10,842 nt of DNA from a bacterium (GCA_025774405.1 JALGWB010000043.1:1-10842), one strand, 5' to 3'; positions 1-8,264 are shown, counted from the first letter of the stretch. A program made the numbers and translations. Notes: generated by a model from the sequence alone, not told the origin.

Positions 1-2226
1 CTGATAAGGGTCAGAGCAGCTTCCTTCCTTGCATGCAAAGATGTTATGAGTCCCTTTCTCAAGTAATCTGGCCATGAAGCTGCCGGAGCCATCAGTGAGC
101 AGGCTCAAAGTCCCATCAATCCAGACAATGGCATTGGACACAGGTTCGCCATGTCGATAGACAGTCCCACCTGCATGGAATGTTTCGGCGACACCGGAAT
201 AGCTCACAATCGCGCAAAAAATCGGATAACAACGTTGCTGAATGGAATAGGCTTCAAGCGGATAGGCATCTGGTATCTGTCGATCAGGTAATCCAAAGCA
301 AACCTTGACCGCAGGGCAGCTTGTTTGCTGAATCAAGTACTCTGCTGTTTCACCTACCGTTACCTGAGCATTGTTCTGCAAGGCTATCTCGGCTTCGATA
401 GCGCGGGCAAGCCGCTGCCCCTTGCTACTACCAGGGTAGTGATAGACATTGACCGACGGTGAGTCAGCTGCCTGGTGAGTGATGCTGATCAAGATGTCAG
501 CCGCAAGTTGCTCGGTTAGTGTCACTCTCTGCTGAGGCGGAACATTGTAATCAGTCAAACGTGTGAGGAAGCTTTCAAAGCCAGCCTGCCGGAGTAGGTG
601 CTGAAGCCTGCGGGCGACCTGGAGATTGAGCTGGGCTGCCGGGATACCATCTCTGGTGATCCAACCCGGCTCATCGCTTCCGCCTTCAGGGTCTATCATT
701 ATCCTGGGTTTTCTCACGATGGTTGCGTAGAAAGGCTCGGCAATAACCATCGGATACGGCTGCGTTCTGACCTCACCATGAGGTTTGTATCCGGGATGTC
801 TTATCTTGAGTGATCCTGGTTCTATGATTGCCTTGATGAGAAAAAAGCCATTGCAATCCGTCAGAGCGATCTGGTTAGCGGAAGGTATCTCTACAATAGC
901 CTCTTCCAAAGGTCGGAGATCATGGTCAACTATGAAACCAGTTGTCAATTGCGCTTCACCTTGGGTCGATAGTCTGACAGACTGCTCCAGGGTTCCACAT
1001 GATATACGCAGCGATCCCACTTCAGTAGGAATATCCTTGAGGGTGTAGGCATAAGCCTTGCCATTATTTGTTCTTGCTACATGTGAACCCCCTTTCCACA
1101 GGAAACTAACCTCGGTCGAATCCCTAATCGGCCTGCTTCGAGAATCCAAAACCAGGACTGCGATGCGTTGAGGGTATGATGGTCGGACCACCTCTGGCGT
1201 GATCTCGACATTGAGCGAGGCAGGTGGACGCTCGAGGATGAAAGTCCATGTGAGGATGGAGGAAGAGTTGCCATCCACCGAACGGATGCTTGCCCGGACA
1301 ACATGCTCACCATTGGGAAGACAACAGGGTGGGTAGGCCAGCACGATGTTGTTTGGAGTTACAGTCGGGACCAATTCAACATTGTCAATCGCAATCCTGG
1401 CAGTGGATGGATCGATAGCTGGCGGGGCTTCAAACCTGACCTCAAGCACGTCCACATCTTTGACTTTGCCCTCGGGCGAAAACGTTGTGGCCACTGGTAT
1501 GCCGCGGCTGAAATAATCCAGAAGGGCTATGAAATAGACCTCAGCTTCGAGGCGTTGCTTGTCAGCCAGTTTGAGCTTTGATTCGACATGGGGGTTGGTC
1601 AGAAATGAAGGTTCGCAAAGCACAGCCGGCGACCTACAGTTTCGCAAGACATAGTAGTTGCCAGGTACGACTCTTGTCGGCTGGTCACCGATGTTGATGC
1701 GAAGGTGCCTGGCGATAATCTGAGCGATGTCACGCGACGGCCCCGGATCACTCATCTTGTAGTATATCTGGATCTCATTCCGATTGGGGTCGCGTCGGAA
1801 ATCTGCATTGTGATGAAGTGAAATGAATACATCAGGATTGACCCGGTTGGCTATCGCAACTCGCTGAGCGAGATCATCCCTTAGACGAGTTGAATCACCA
1901 TCTACAAAATCCCGATCGGTCTTTCTGGTTAGCCAGACCCTTGCTCCGGCCTCCTCAAGTAATCCCCATAGATAAAGTGCCACACCAAGGTTGACATCCG
2001 CCTCAGCCAGGTTGCCCTGGCCCCGGGTTCCCCTGAAGACACCGCCATGACCGGGATCGATTACAATCTTGCGGTCTCTCAGTGCTTCCAGGTCAAGTCC
2101 TCTTATTTCTTCCTTTCTGCGTTCATAGACTCTGGGCAGCACTGGTTTGGGTCTTGGTGGTGGGGCGCACATCAATGCCATCGACATGATCATGGGCGGG
2201 ATCAGCCAGATTTTCTTGAGACTCAT
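1..2226 (-). CDS. Exported N-acetylmuramoyl-L-alanine amidase with a second, degenerate amidase domain (partial, C-terminus off window)
   Basis: The frame is open for 742 codons from ATG at 2226 to the left edge, so the stop lies outside. The N-terminus has KK followed by a hydrophobic stretch ending at Cys20 (ALMC-APPP), which is a signal peptide, possibly a lipoprotein signal with a poor lipobox. Residues about 54-240 form an Amidase_3 (zinc) domain. The DPGHGG motif gives His60, E-A-D-V-N gives Glu75, SLHHN gives His138, and CEPSFLTN gives the catalytic Glu205. This family cleaves the bond between MurNAc and L-Ala in peptidoglycan outside the cytoplasm. Residues about 255-332 look Ig-like, 338-418 invasin/Ig-like, and 422-487 carboxypeptidase-regulatory-like. 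Residues about 507-676 are a second Amidase_3 fold without its catalytic residues, and from 682 a further regulatory-like module begins. Thirteen cysteines are visible. A weak AGGG lies 8 nt before the start. The gene is divergent from selA. The amidase call is firm; the accessory domain names are tentative. Confidence 0.9.
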   Translation of the reverse strand, partial: MSLKKIWLIPPMIMSMALMCAPPPRPKPVLPRVYERRKEEIRGLDLEALRDRKIVIDPGHGGVFRGTRGQGNLAEADVNLGVALYLWGLLEEAGARVWLTRKTDRDFVDGDSTRLRDDLAQRVAIANRVNPDVFISLHHNADFRRDPNRNEIQIYYKMSDPGPSRDIAQIIARHLRINIGDQPTRVVPGNYYVLRNCRSPAVLCEPSFLTNPHVESKLKLADKQRLEAEVYFIALLDYFSRGIPVATTFSPEGKVKDVDVLEVRFEAPPAIDPSTARIAIDNVELVPTVTPNNIVLAYPPCCLPNGEHVVRASIRSVDGNSSSILTWTFILERPPASLNVEITPEVVRPSYPQRIAVLVLDSRSRPIRDSTEVSFLWKGGSHVARTNNGKAYAYTLKDIPTEVGSLRISCGTLEQSVRLSTQGEAQLTTGFIVDHDLRPLEEAIVEIPSANQIALTDCNGFFLIKAIIEPGSLKIRHPGYKPHGEVRTQPYPMVIAEPFYATIVRKPRIMIDPEGGSDEPGWITRDGIPAAQLNLQVARRLQHLLRQAGFESFLTRLTDYNVPPQQRVTLTEQLAADILISITHQAADSPSVNVYHYPGSSKGQRLARAIEAEIALQNNAQVTVGETAEYLIQQTSCPAVKVCFGLPDRQIPDAYPLEAYSIQQRCYPIFCAIVSYSGVAETFHAGGTVYRHGEPVSNAIVWIDGTLSLLTDGSGSFMARLLEKGTHNIFACKEGSCSDPYQ

Positions 2227-2264
2227 CTCTGTTTCCCTATTGCTGGACTAACGGTTACGCTCTT

Positions 2265-2292
2265 ATTATGAGAATGTGGTGAAAAAATTCAA
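2265..2292 (-). promoter_or_regulatory. Candidate promoter of the amidase gene
   Basis: Read on the minus strand, TTGAAT (2292-2287) is followed after 16 bp by CATAAT (2270-2265), a five-of-six match to the -10 consensus. The predicted transcript would start near 2258, giving a leader of about 30 nt before the ATG at 2226. This is sigma70-style pattern matching only, in an organism whose sigma factors are unknown. Confidence 0.4.
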
Positions 2293-2316
2293 CACAATTT
2301 GTTGCAATCTATTGAC

Positions 2317-2345
2317 TTGACGCCGATAAGCGGTTTTGATATTTT
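2317..2345 (+). promoter_or_regulatory. Candidate promoter of the selA-smc-ftsY unit
   Basis: TTGACG (2317-2322) is followed after 17 bp by TATTTT (2340-2345). An overlapping TTGACT (2312-2317) with TTTGAT (2335-2340) is an alternative register. Transcription would start near 2352, just before the ribosome binding site at 2357. This region and the amidase promoter fill the 143-bp divergent gap. I see no clear operator palindrome or RNA structure there. Confidence 0.4.
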
Positions 2346-2356
2346 GGCTAAGAATT

Positions 2357-2362
2357 GGAGGT
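2357..2362 (+). promoter_or_regulatory. Ribosome binding site that fixes the selA start
   Basis: GGAGGT is an ideal Shine-Dalgarno sequence placed 7 nt before TTG at 2370. It lies inside any longer reading from TTG 2355, so it argues for the downstream TTG as the real start. Confidence 0.8.
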
Positions 2363-2369
2363 ATTTGGC

Positions 2370-3779
2370 TTGGATAAGCAGGAACTGCTTCGATCGATCC
2401 CAGCTGTGGAGCGTGTACTCGAAGAGCCTGATCTCGAAGCCCTGACCTGCAAGTTACCACGCTGGACAGTCACTGAAGCCGTAAGAATCGTGCTCGACAG
2501 AATAAGACATGCAATCGTCGAAGCCAGGACGATGCAAAGACCGCAGATGAGTGAAATTCTGCAAGATGTCAAGTGCGTAGCAGAGCAACTGGCTCAAAGG
2601 GGAATTGGCAGAGTTGTCAATGCAACAGGCGTTTTACTCCACACCAATCTGGGAAGGGCAATCTTGTGTGAAGCTGCAGTTGAAGCGGTTGTGGAGGTGG
2701 CGAGAGCCTATTCATCCCTTGAGATCGATCTCGATACCGGAAAACGGACTTCGAGACTGCGCCATGTTGAGGATCTTCTAAAGCGCATCATTGGATGTGA
2801 GGCTGCCACTGCAGTCAACAACAATGCCGGCGCCGTGCTGCTGGCTCTCAATACGCTGGCGGAGGGCAAGGAAACGATTGTCTCACGTGGAGAATTGATT
2901 GAGATCGGAGGATCTTTCAGATTGCCAGAGGTAGTTGCAAAGAGTGGTACGACCATGGTTGAAGTAGGAACCACCAATCGTACCCATCTTGATGATTATA
3001 AGCGAGCGATTTCAGGTAGGACTGCGGTCATCCTCAAGGTACACCGCTCGAATTTTGAGATGACAGGATTTGTCGAGTCGGTTCCATCCAGGCAACTGGC
3101 TAACCTTGCGCGCAACAATGATCTCGTACTGATCGAGGATCTGGGAAGTGGTGCTCTGATCGACTATGCTGACTTCGGAGTTGAGCACGAGCCAATGCCG
3201 CAGGAGTGTTTGAAGAATGGTGTTGACATTGTCACATTCAGCGGTGACAAGCTGCTTGGGGGACCCCAGGCGGGGATCATCGTGGGGCGTAAACACTTAA
3301 TCGAGGAAATGAAGGTCAACCCATTGGCCAGGGCTTTACGCCTTGACAAGATGACTTTGGCAGCACTGGAAGTTACACTACGCCTTTACCTTGAACCGGA
3401 AAGGCTCCGGCAGACCATTCCAATTCTGAAAATGATTTGTACTTCTGCTGATGCCCTTGAAGCAAGAGCAACGAGGATAAGGACGTTGATTGAGGAAAAG
3501 GTCAGTGAAATGATCGAGATCTCCGTTGAGAAGGAGAGATCCCAGATAGGTGGAGGTTCGCTGCCCGGGGTTTCTCTTGAGACAGCAGTTATCAAAATTT
3601 CTTCTAGACACTACTCACCAGCTGAGATATCATCAGTCCTCAGAAGATGTCAACCTCCGATCATAGCAAGGATATCGGATGAGAAAGTGATCTTGGACCT
3701 AAGGACAGTCCAGCCCAGTGATGACGAAGTGCTCATAGCTCAGATTACAGCGGCGTTTGCAGGGGGTGATACGCGCTAG
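2370..3779 (+). CDS. selA: L-seryl-tRNA(Sec) selenium transferase (selenocysteine synthase)
   Basis: SelA is a PLP enzyme that converts Ser-tRNA(Sec) to selenocysteinyl-tRNA(Sec) in the cytosol, using selenophosphate. The protein is 469 residues, close to the usual 460-470. The N-terminal segment (KQELLRSIPAVERVL) matches the SelA tRNA-binding region. It is followed by NATGVLLHTNLGRA (84-97), NNNAGAVLLAL near 150, and TFSGDKLLGGPQAG, where Lys294 is the expected PLP-binding lysine, equivalent to Lys295 of E. coli. The full N-terminal domain and the GDKLLGGPQ motif argue against the shorter SelA-like paralogues. The start is TTG at 2370 because of the GGAGGT 7 nt upstream; TTG 2355 is in frame but overlaps that site. 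smc begins 16 bp downstream. The usual partners selB, selD and selC (the tRNA) are not in this window. Confidence 0.95.
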   Translation: MDKQELLRSIPAVERVLEEPDLEALTCKLPRWTVTEAVRIVLDRIRHAIVEARTMQRPQMSEILQDVKCVAEQLAQRGIGRVVNATGVLLHTNLGRAILCEAAVEAVVEVARAYSSLEIDLDTGKRTSRLRHVEDLLKRIIGCEAATAVNNNAGAVLLALNTLAEGKETIVSRGELIEIGGSFRLPEVVAKSGTTMVEVGTTNRTHLDDYKRAISGRTAVILKVHRSNFEMTGFVESVPSRQLANLARNNDLVLIEDLGSGALIDYADFGVEHEPMPQECLKNGVDIVTFSGDKLLGGPQAGIIVGRKHLIEEMKVNPLARALRLDKMTLAALEVTLRLYLEPERLRQTIPILKMICTSADALEARATRIRTLIEEKVSEMIEISVEKERSQIGGGSLPGVSLETAVIKISSRHYSPAEISSVLRRCQPPIIARISDEKVILDLRTVQPSDDEVLIAQITAAFAGGDTR

Positions 3780-3780
3780 A

Positions 3781-3786
3781 GAGGAG
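3781..3786 (+). promoter_or_regulatory. Ribosome binding site that decides the smc start
   Basis: GAGGAG lies 9 nt before GTG at 3796 and directly after the selA stop. It supports GTG 3796 over the in-frame TTG at 3757, which lies within selA. Confidence 0.6.
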
Positions 3787-3795
3787 CTGGTCGAG

Positions 3796-6700
3796 GTGTA
3801 CGTTAGCAGAATCGAAATTACTGGATTCAAGTCGTTTGTCGATCGTACAGTGATTGAGCTGGGTCCAGGTATATCTACGATTGTCGGACCGAATGGCTGT
3901 GGCAAAACCAATATCTGTGATGCGATCAGATGGGTACTCGGAGAGGAGAATGTCAGACTACTGAGGGGAGTTCGCATTGATGACATCATTTTCAATGGAA
4001 CCGAGAAACGCAAGCCTACTGGCATGGCTGAGGTTTCGCTCACTCTATCTGAAGTCCAGGACACACTTCCTCTGGAGTGTCATGAGGTAACGATCACCAG
4101 GCGTGTCTTTCGTTCTGGTGAAAGCCAGTTTTTTATAAACAAGGTTCCTTCACGCCTTAAAGATATAGTCAATCTTCTGCTTGGCACAGGCCTGGGAAGG
4201 CGAGGCTATTCGATAATGGAACGAGACATGATCGATTGGATCCTCGATGATGTCAATGGTCAGCGACGTAGAATTATCGAGGAGGCAGCAGGCATCAGTA
4301 AGTACAAGGTGAGAAGGCAGGAGACAATGAACAAGCTTGCCTTGACCGAACGAGATCTTGAGCGCGTCGAGGATCTGATAAGCGAGGTCGAGCGAAGGGT
4401 GCGTTCGCTTGCCCGTCAGGCTGCCAAAGCCAGGAGGTATGAGCGGCTTGTCAACAGGATCCGCGAGGTGGAGACTTTTGCCTCGGTTACCAACTATACG
4501 GACATGAGAAAACGGCTTGATGAGTTGAATTCGACACTTACTGATTTGGATACCAGGCTGGCTTCGTGCGCAAAGCGGATTGCGGTCAGCGAATCTGAAA
4601 TAGAGAAGAAGAAAGGCGAACTTGGCAGCATCGAGGAGGAAGTTACGAAACGTGGCGAGGAAATAGCCAGAATTACTGAAGAGGTTCAGAAGTTGGAAAA
4701 TGAGCGTGTAGTCACTTCAGAGAGGAAGCATGCGGCAAGTGAAAGGATTCTCCAGCTGAGGAAAGAGAGGGAGCAAAAGGCGGATCTGATTGCAACAAAG
4801 CGAAGGATGCTAGCTCAAAAACAACAAGAGGTTCGAGAAGCAGAGCAGTTACTTGAGCAGTTACAGCAGCAGAGAGAGAACCTGATGCATGAGTTCGAGA
4901 GGGCTAATCTCGAACTCAAGAGCAAGCGGGAGCGATCAGTGCTTTCGACCAGGAATCAACTTGAGAGCGTCCAGCAGCAGATCGACGCCGCCTCCCGGGC
5001 TACCGAGATACAATCGCGCTACACTCACTTAGAGGAGCTTCTCAAAAAGCTCAAGGGCAAGGGCGAGGATAACACCGAGAAGCTGGCTATCATCGAAAGG
5101 GAAGTCGATGAGGAGTTGGCTGCACTTGAGCAGCTTAAGCAGGCTCGGTCGAGCAAAGAGAATGAGATGGCAGATCTGGAGCCGAGGCTTGAGGAGCTTT
5201 CAACCAGGCTCGAACGCATTAGGGAAGAGCGAGCCAGGCTGGGTGAGCAGGCTGCCCGTGCATTCTCTCGATATGAGCTCCTTAAGGATCTCGTTGAAAG
5301 GTATGAGGGTTACGATCAAGGTGTCAGAGTGTTGATGGAAGCAGGCAGACAGCAGGGAGTGCACGGTGTGCTCGGGGACATGATAAGATGCTCCGAGCCG
5401 CGCTACGAGCCTGCGGTTGTTGCAGCACTTTCTGAGGCACTTCAGTACGTAGTTGTTGATCAGACCGATCATGCAACCAGCTCAGTCAGGATGCTGAAGG
5501 AAAAGCAGGAAGGCTCAGCAACCTTTGTGATTCTCGAAAGGGTGCGAGATCAGCGATCAGGTGATGTTCCCAAACCTGATGATGGAGTCATCGGCAGGGT
5601 TGTTGACTTCATTGATTGCGACCCGCCGTATAGAGATCTTGTCGAGTATCTCCTTGGTGACATCTATCTCGTTGGTTCACTCGATGATGCTTTCGATCTC
5701 AGCAACCGTGTTGGTGATCATCAGTTTGGCTTCGTTACGCCTGAGGGTGACGGCCTTTTTCGGGGAACCATTGTAAGGTCAGGTGGTAATCACGATTTCG
5801 CCTCGACCCTGCTTGGGAGGCGTGACAAGGTTCTGGCACTCCGGACCGAAGCCGAAGCCTTGCAGGAGCTGGCCATCGAGCAGGCAAAAGCGTTCGAGGA
5901 GCTAACAGAAGCCCTGCAACATCTCAAGGCAAAGCACGATAACCTCATCAACGAGCAGGCGCTACTTAGCCAGGAGATCGCGGATAAGGAAGCAAAACTC
6001 AACAGAAAAATGGCTGAGCGAGATTCACTCAGGCGCACCCAGGATGAGCTTGATCGGGAGATCAAGCAATTGTCTCAGGAGCTGGAGAATCTGAGTCAGG
6101 AGCTTGCGGACAGTCGCAGGGTCGCAAGTGACCTCCGAATCGAACAGGGTAGCCTTTTCGACAACATCGATGAGACCACCCGCCTCGAAGGCAAAGTTGA
6201 AAGGCTGAGGGATCAGCTCGAGTCCAATACAGGTGAAATGCTAAAGACCCAATCTCAGCTGAATTTCCTCAAGGAGACACTTGAGCAGCTTGAGAGCGAG
6301 ATAGCGGCTCTGGAGGCGAGTTTGCAAGGTCTGGATGGTGAGGTAATCCAGCTGGAAAGACGGCAGCAGGAGCTTGACAAGCACGTGTCTTCAGTCGAGG
6401 GCAAAGCACAGCACCTTCTGGACGTCCTGGCTAAGGTTGATGAGCAGAGAAAGTCGCTGTTTGATAATCGCAATGGTCTGAAGATGGAGATTGAAGGCCT
6501 GAGGGGCAAGATAAAACAATATCAGTCGGAGCGGGAGCAGATTTTTACCCGGAAGCAGGAGTTCCAGGCGGAGTCAAATCTGCTTGAGATCAAGTGTGAT
6601 AGCCTGAAGCAGCGAATGATGGATGAATATGGAGTGGACATAACAGCAATCAAGCCTGCTGATCTGCCCGAGTGTGACGACTTCGAATCGGAACTGAGCC

Positions 6701-7350
6701 AACTCAAGGAGCGGCTGAGGAATCTCGGTCCTGTTAATCTTATTGCCCTTGAGGAATATGACGTTGAGAAACAAAGATATGACTTTCTGTGTGAGCAACG
6801 TGATGATCTGAAGAAGGCAAGACAAAGTCTCGATGAAGCAATTGTACAGATCAATCGTCGGGCAAGATTGGAATTCAATGAGACTTTCGAGAAGGTGCGA
6901 CAGGACTTCCGTAAGAATTTCGAGACCCTTTTCGAGGGTGGTAGCGCAGATCTCCGTCTTGAGCGCGAGCATGACCCACTCGAATCTCCAATTGAGATAC
7001 TTGCTCAGCCTTCGGGTAAGAAGCTTGAGCACATCTCATTGCTTTCTGGCGGTGAGCGTGCGCTTACTGCTATAGCCTTTCTGTTTGCAGTCTATCATAC
7101 CAGGCCGAGTCCTTTCTGCTTGCTTGATGAGGTCGATGCACCACTTGATGATGCCAATGTCACAAGATTTCTCAATCTGATCAGAGGACTTTCCGAGCGG
7201 ACTCAGTTTCTGATTGTCACTCATAACAAGAAGACGATGGAGGCTGCTGCTTGCCTTTATGGAGTGACTATGGAAGAGCCGGGAATCTCCAAGGTTGTAT
7301 CAGTAAAACTTGAATCCGCCAAGAACGAAACACTCGAACCGGTTGGCTAA
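3796..7350 (+). CDS. smc: Chromosome segregation/condensation ATPase SMC
   Basis: SMC forms a ring-shaped homodimer, normally with ScpA and ScpB, which organises and condenses the chromosome. From GTG 3796 the protein has 1184 residues, almost the same as B. subtilis SMC (1186). It begins YVSRIEITGFKSF, the classic SMC N-terminus. Walker A is G31-PNGCGK-T38, followed by DAIRWVLGE. A long Glu/Lys/Arg/Gln-rich coiled coil spans roughly 165-505. The flexible hinge spans about 515-665 (starting at GVHGVLGD and ending near GTIVRSGG). The second coiled coil spans about 670-1010. LRNLGPVNLIALEEY precedes the C-terminal head. The signature motif LSGGERALTA starts at 1083, Walker B is FCLLDE with Asp1111 and catalytic Glu1112, and THNKKTM carries the switch histidine. 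The gene lies 16 bp after selA and 2 bp before ftsY. ScpA and ScpB are not in view. No frameshift or truncation is seen. Confidence 0.97.
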   Translation: MYVSRIEITGFKSFVDRTVIELGPGISTIVGPNGCGKTNICDAIRWVLGEENVRLLRGVRIDDIIFNGTEKRKPTGMAEVSLTLSEVQDTLPLECHEVTITRRVFRSGESQFFINKVPSRLKDIVNLLLGTGLGRRGYSIMERDMIDWILDDVNGQRRRIIEEAAGISKYKVRRQETMNKLALTERDLERVEDLISEVERRVRSLARQAAKARRYERLVNRIREVETFASVTNYTDMRKRLDELNSTLTDLDTRLASCAKRIAVSESEIEKKKGELGSIEEEVTKRGEEIARITEEVQKLENERVVTSERKHAASERILQLRKEREQKADLIATKRRMLAQKQQEVREAEQLLEQLQQQRENLMHEFERANLELKSKRERSVLSTRNQLESVQQQIDAASRATEIQSRYTHLEELLKKLKGKGEDNTEKLAIIEREVDEELAALEQLKQARSSKENEMADLEPRLEELSTRLERIREERARLGEQAARAFSRYELLKDLVERYEGYDQGVRVLMEAGRQQGVHGVLGDMIRCSEPRYEPAVVAALSEALQYVVVDQTDHATSSVRMLKEKQEGSATFVILERVRDQRSGDVPKPDDGVIGRVVDFIDCDPPYRDLVEYLLGDIYLVGSLDDAFDLSNRVGDHQFGFVTPEGDGLFRGTIVRSGGNHDFASTLLGRRDKVLALRTEAEALQELAIEQAKAFEELTEALQHLKAKHDNLINEQALLSQEIADKEAKLNRKMAERDSLRRTQDELDREIKQLSQELENLSQELADSRRVASDLRIEQGSLFDNIDETTRLEGKVERLRDQLESNTGEMLKTQSQLNFLKETLEQLESEIAALEASLQGLDGEVIQLERRQQELDKHVSSVEGKAQHLLDVLAKVDEQRKSLFDNRNGLKMEIEGLRGKIKQYQSEREQIFTRKQEFQAESNLLEIKCDSLKQRMMDEYGVDITAIKPADLPECDDFESELSQLKERLRNLGPVNLIALEEYDVEKQRYDFLCEQRDDLKKARQSLDEAIVQINRRARLEFNETFEKVRQDFRKNFETLFEGGSADLRLEREHDPLESPIEILAQPSGKKLEHISLLSGGERALTAIAFLFAVYHTRPSPFCLLDEVDAPLDDANVTRFLNLIRGLSERTQFLIVTHNKKTMEAAACLYGVTMEEPGISKVVSVKLESAKNETLEPVG

Positions 7351-7352
7351 GG

Positions 7353-8264
7353 GTGGTTAGCAAAGGCTTTCCGAGACAATTCAATTCCTTGCTGAAAGGG
7401 CTTCGCAAGAGCAGGCGTGCTCTCAGTGAAGGCATAACCAGGATTCTCAAGCGTGGCGATGATCGTCCCGTGCTCGAGGATCTCGAAGAACTCCTGATTG
7501 GAGCTGACATAGGAGTTGAGACTGCGGCTGAGATAGTAAGATCCATTGAGGAGCGTAGCCAGGCAATAGATGAGGCTTCTATCAAGCAAGCGATTGAAGA
7601 TGAGGTTGTGAGAATCCTCGAATCCGCTCAGGTCTCGAAGGGGATCAATGCGAAGCCGTATGTTATTATGGTTGTTGGTGTCAATGGCACTGGCAAGACA
7701 ACCACGATTGCCAAGTTGGCTCATCGCTTGCAGGCTGAAGGACGGAAGGTCCTGCTTGGTGCATGTGATACCTTCAGGGCAGCCGCGATTGAGCAGCTTG
7801 AGATCTGGGCAAGGCGAATCCAGGCCGAGATCGTCAGGCATAAACCTGGAGCCGATGCGGCTTCAGTTGCATACGATGCACTGTCGGCTGCCAAGGCCAG
7901 AGATATCGATGTCGTTATTCTCGACACAGCCGGTCGACTCCAGACCAAGAAGAATCTGATGCAGGAGATTGGCAAAATAGCTCGGGTCTCGAGCAAGGTT
8001 GTCAGCGGAGCTCCTCATGAAGTCTTACTTGTACTGGATGCAACAACGGGGCAGAATGCAATCTCCCAGGCTAAAGCCTTCAGTGAAGCCTGCAACGTCA
8101 ACGGGATTGTAGTAGCGAAGCTCGATGGCACAGCCAAGGGGGGGATTGTGATTGCCATTGCCAAGCGCTTCAGGATTCCAATTGTGTATGTAGGCACAGG
8201 AGAGTCGCTCGAAGATCTGGCTCCTTTTGATGCGAGGCTTTTTGCTCAGGGTTTGCTCCGTTGA
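7353..8264 (+). CDS. ftsY: Signal recognition particle receptor GTPase FtsY
   Basis: FtsY docks the SRP (Ffh-4.5S RNA) with its ribosome cargo at the inner face of the membrane, so that membrane proteins reach SecYEG. The 303-residue protein is essentially the NG core. A basic amphipathic N-terminal helix (FNSLLKGLRKSRRAL) is followed by the N domain with LEELLIGADIGVETA. The G domain has P-loop G109-VNGTGKTT-117, DTFRAAAIEQLEIW, D191-TAGR-195, LDATTGQNA, and the guanine-specificity motif AKLDG (255-259) followed by TAKGG. The long acidic A domain of E. coli FtsY is absent, as in many bacteria. LLIGADIGVETA and DTFRAAAIEQL separate FtsY from Ffh, and there is no M domain. GTG at 7353 lies 2 bp after the smc stop with no clear Shine-Dalgarno site, suggesting translational coupling. 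The first position of the G4 motif is Ala rather than the usual Thr. The stop codon overlaps a promoter for the rib genes. Confidence 0.95.
   Translation: MVSKGFPRQFNSLLKGLRKSRRALSEGITRILKRGDDRPVLEDLEELLIGADIGVETAAEIVRSIEERSQAIDEASIKQAIEDEVVRILESAQVSKGINAKPYVIMVVGVNGTGKTTTIAKLAHRLQAEGRKVLLGACDTFRAAAIEQLEIWARRIQAEIVRHKPGADAASVAYDALSAAKARDIDVVILDTAGRLQTKKNLMQEIGKIARVSSKVVSGAPHEVLLVLDATTGQNAISQAKAFSEACNVNGIVVAKLDGTAKGGIVIAIAKRFRIPIVYVGTGESLEDLAPFDARLFAQGLLR

Noticed and set aside
598..1581. Plus-strand open frames of 71-92 codons across the amidase gene
   Set aside because: They lie antisense to a continuous, well-conserved amidase frame and show no recognisable protein features or ribosome binding sites.
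2355..2369. Longer selA reading from TTG 2355
   Set aside because: It would place the ideal GGAGGT ribosome binding site inside the coding region. TTG 2370 has that site at 7 nt and fits the SelA N-terminus.
2227..2369. Possible small gene, tRNA or riboswitch in the divergent intergenic region
   Set aside because: I found no cloverleaf, conserved riboswitch core or reading frame with a ribosome binding site; promoter-like boxes explain the region.
3757..3795. Longer smc reading from TTG 3757 inside selA
   Set aside because: SMC proteins begin close to the RIEITGFKSF motif, and GTG 3796 has GAGGAG 9 nt upstream and gives the normal family length.
4400..6900. Repetitive GAG/CAG/AAG-rich stretches that might suggest DNA repeats
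   Set aside because: They are explained by the Glu/Gln/Lys-rich SMC coiled coils and show no exact repeat unit or spacer pattern.
6522..7841. Minus-strand open frames of 118-164 codons opposite smc and ftsY
   Set aside because: They are antisense shadows of strongly conserved genes, with Ser/Leu/Arg-rich low-information sequences typical of complementary strands.
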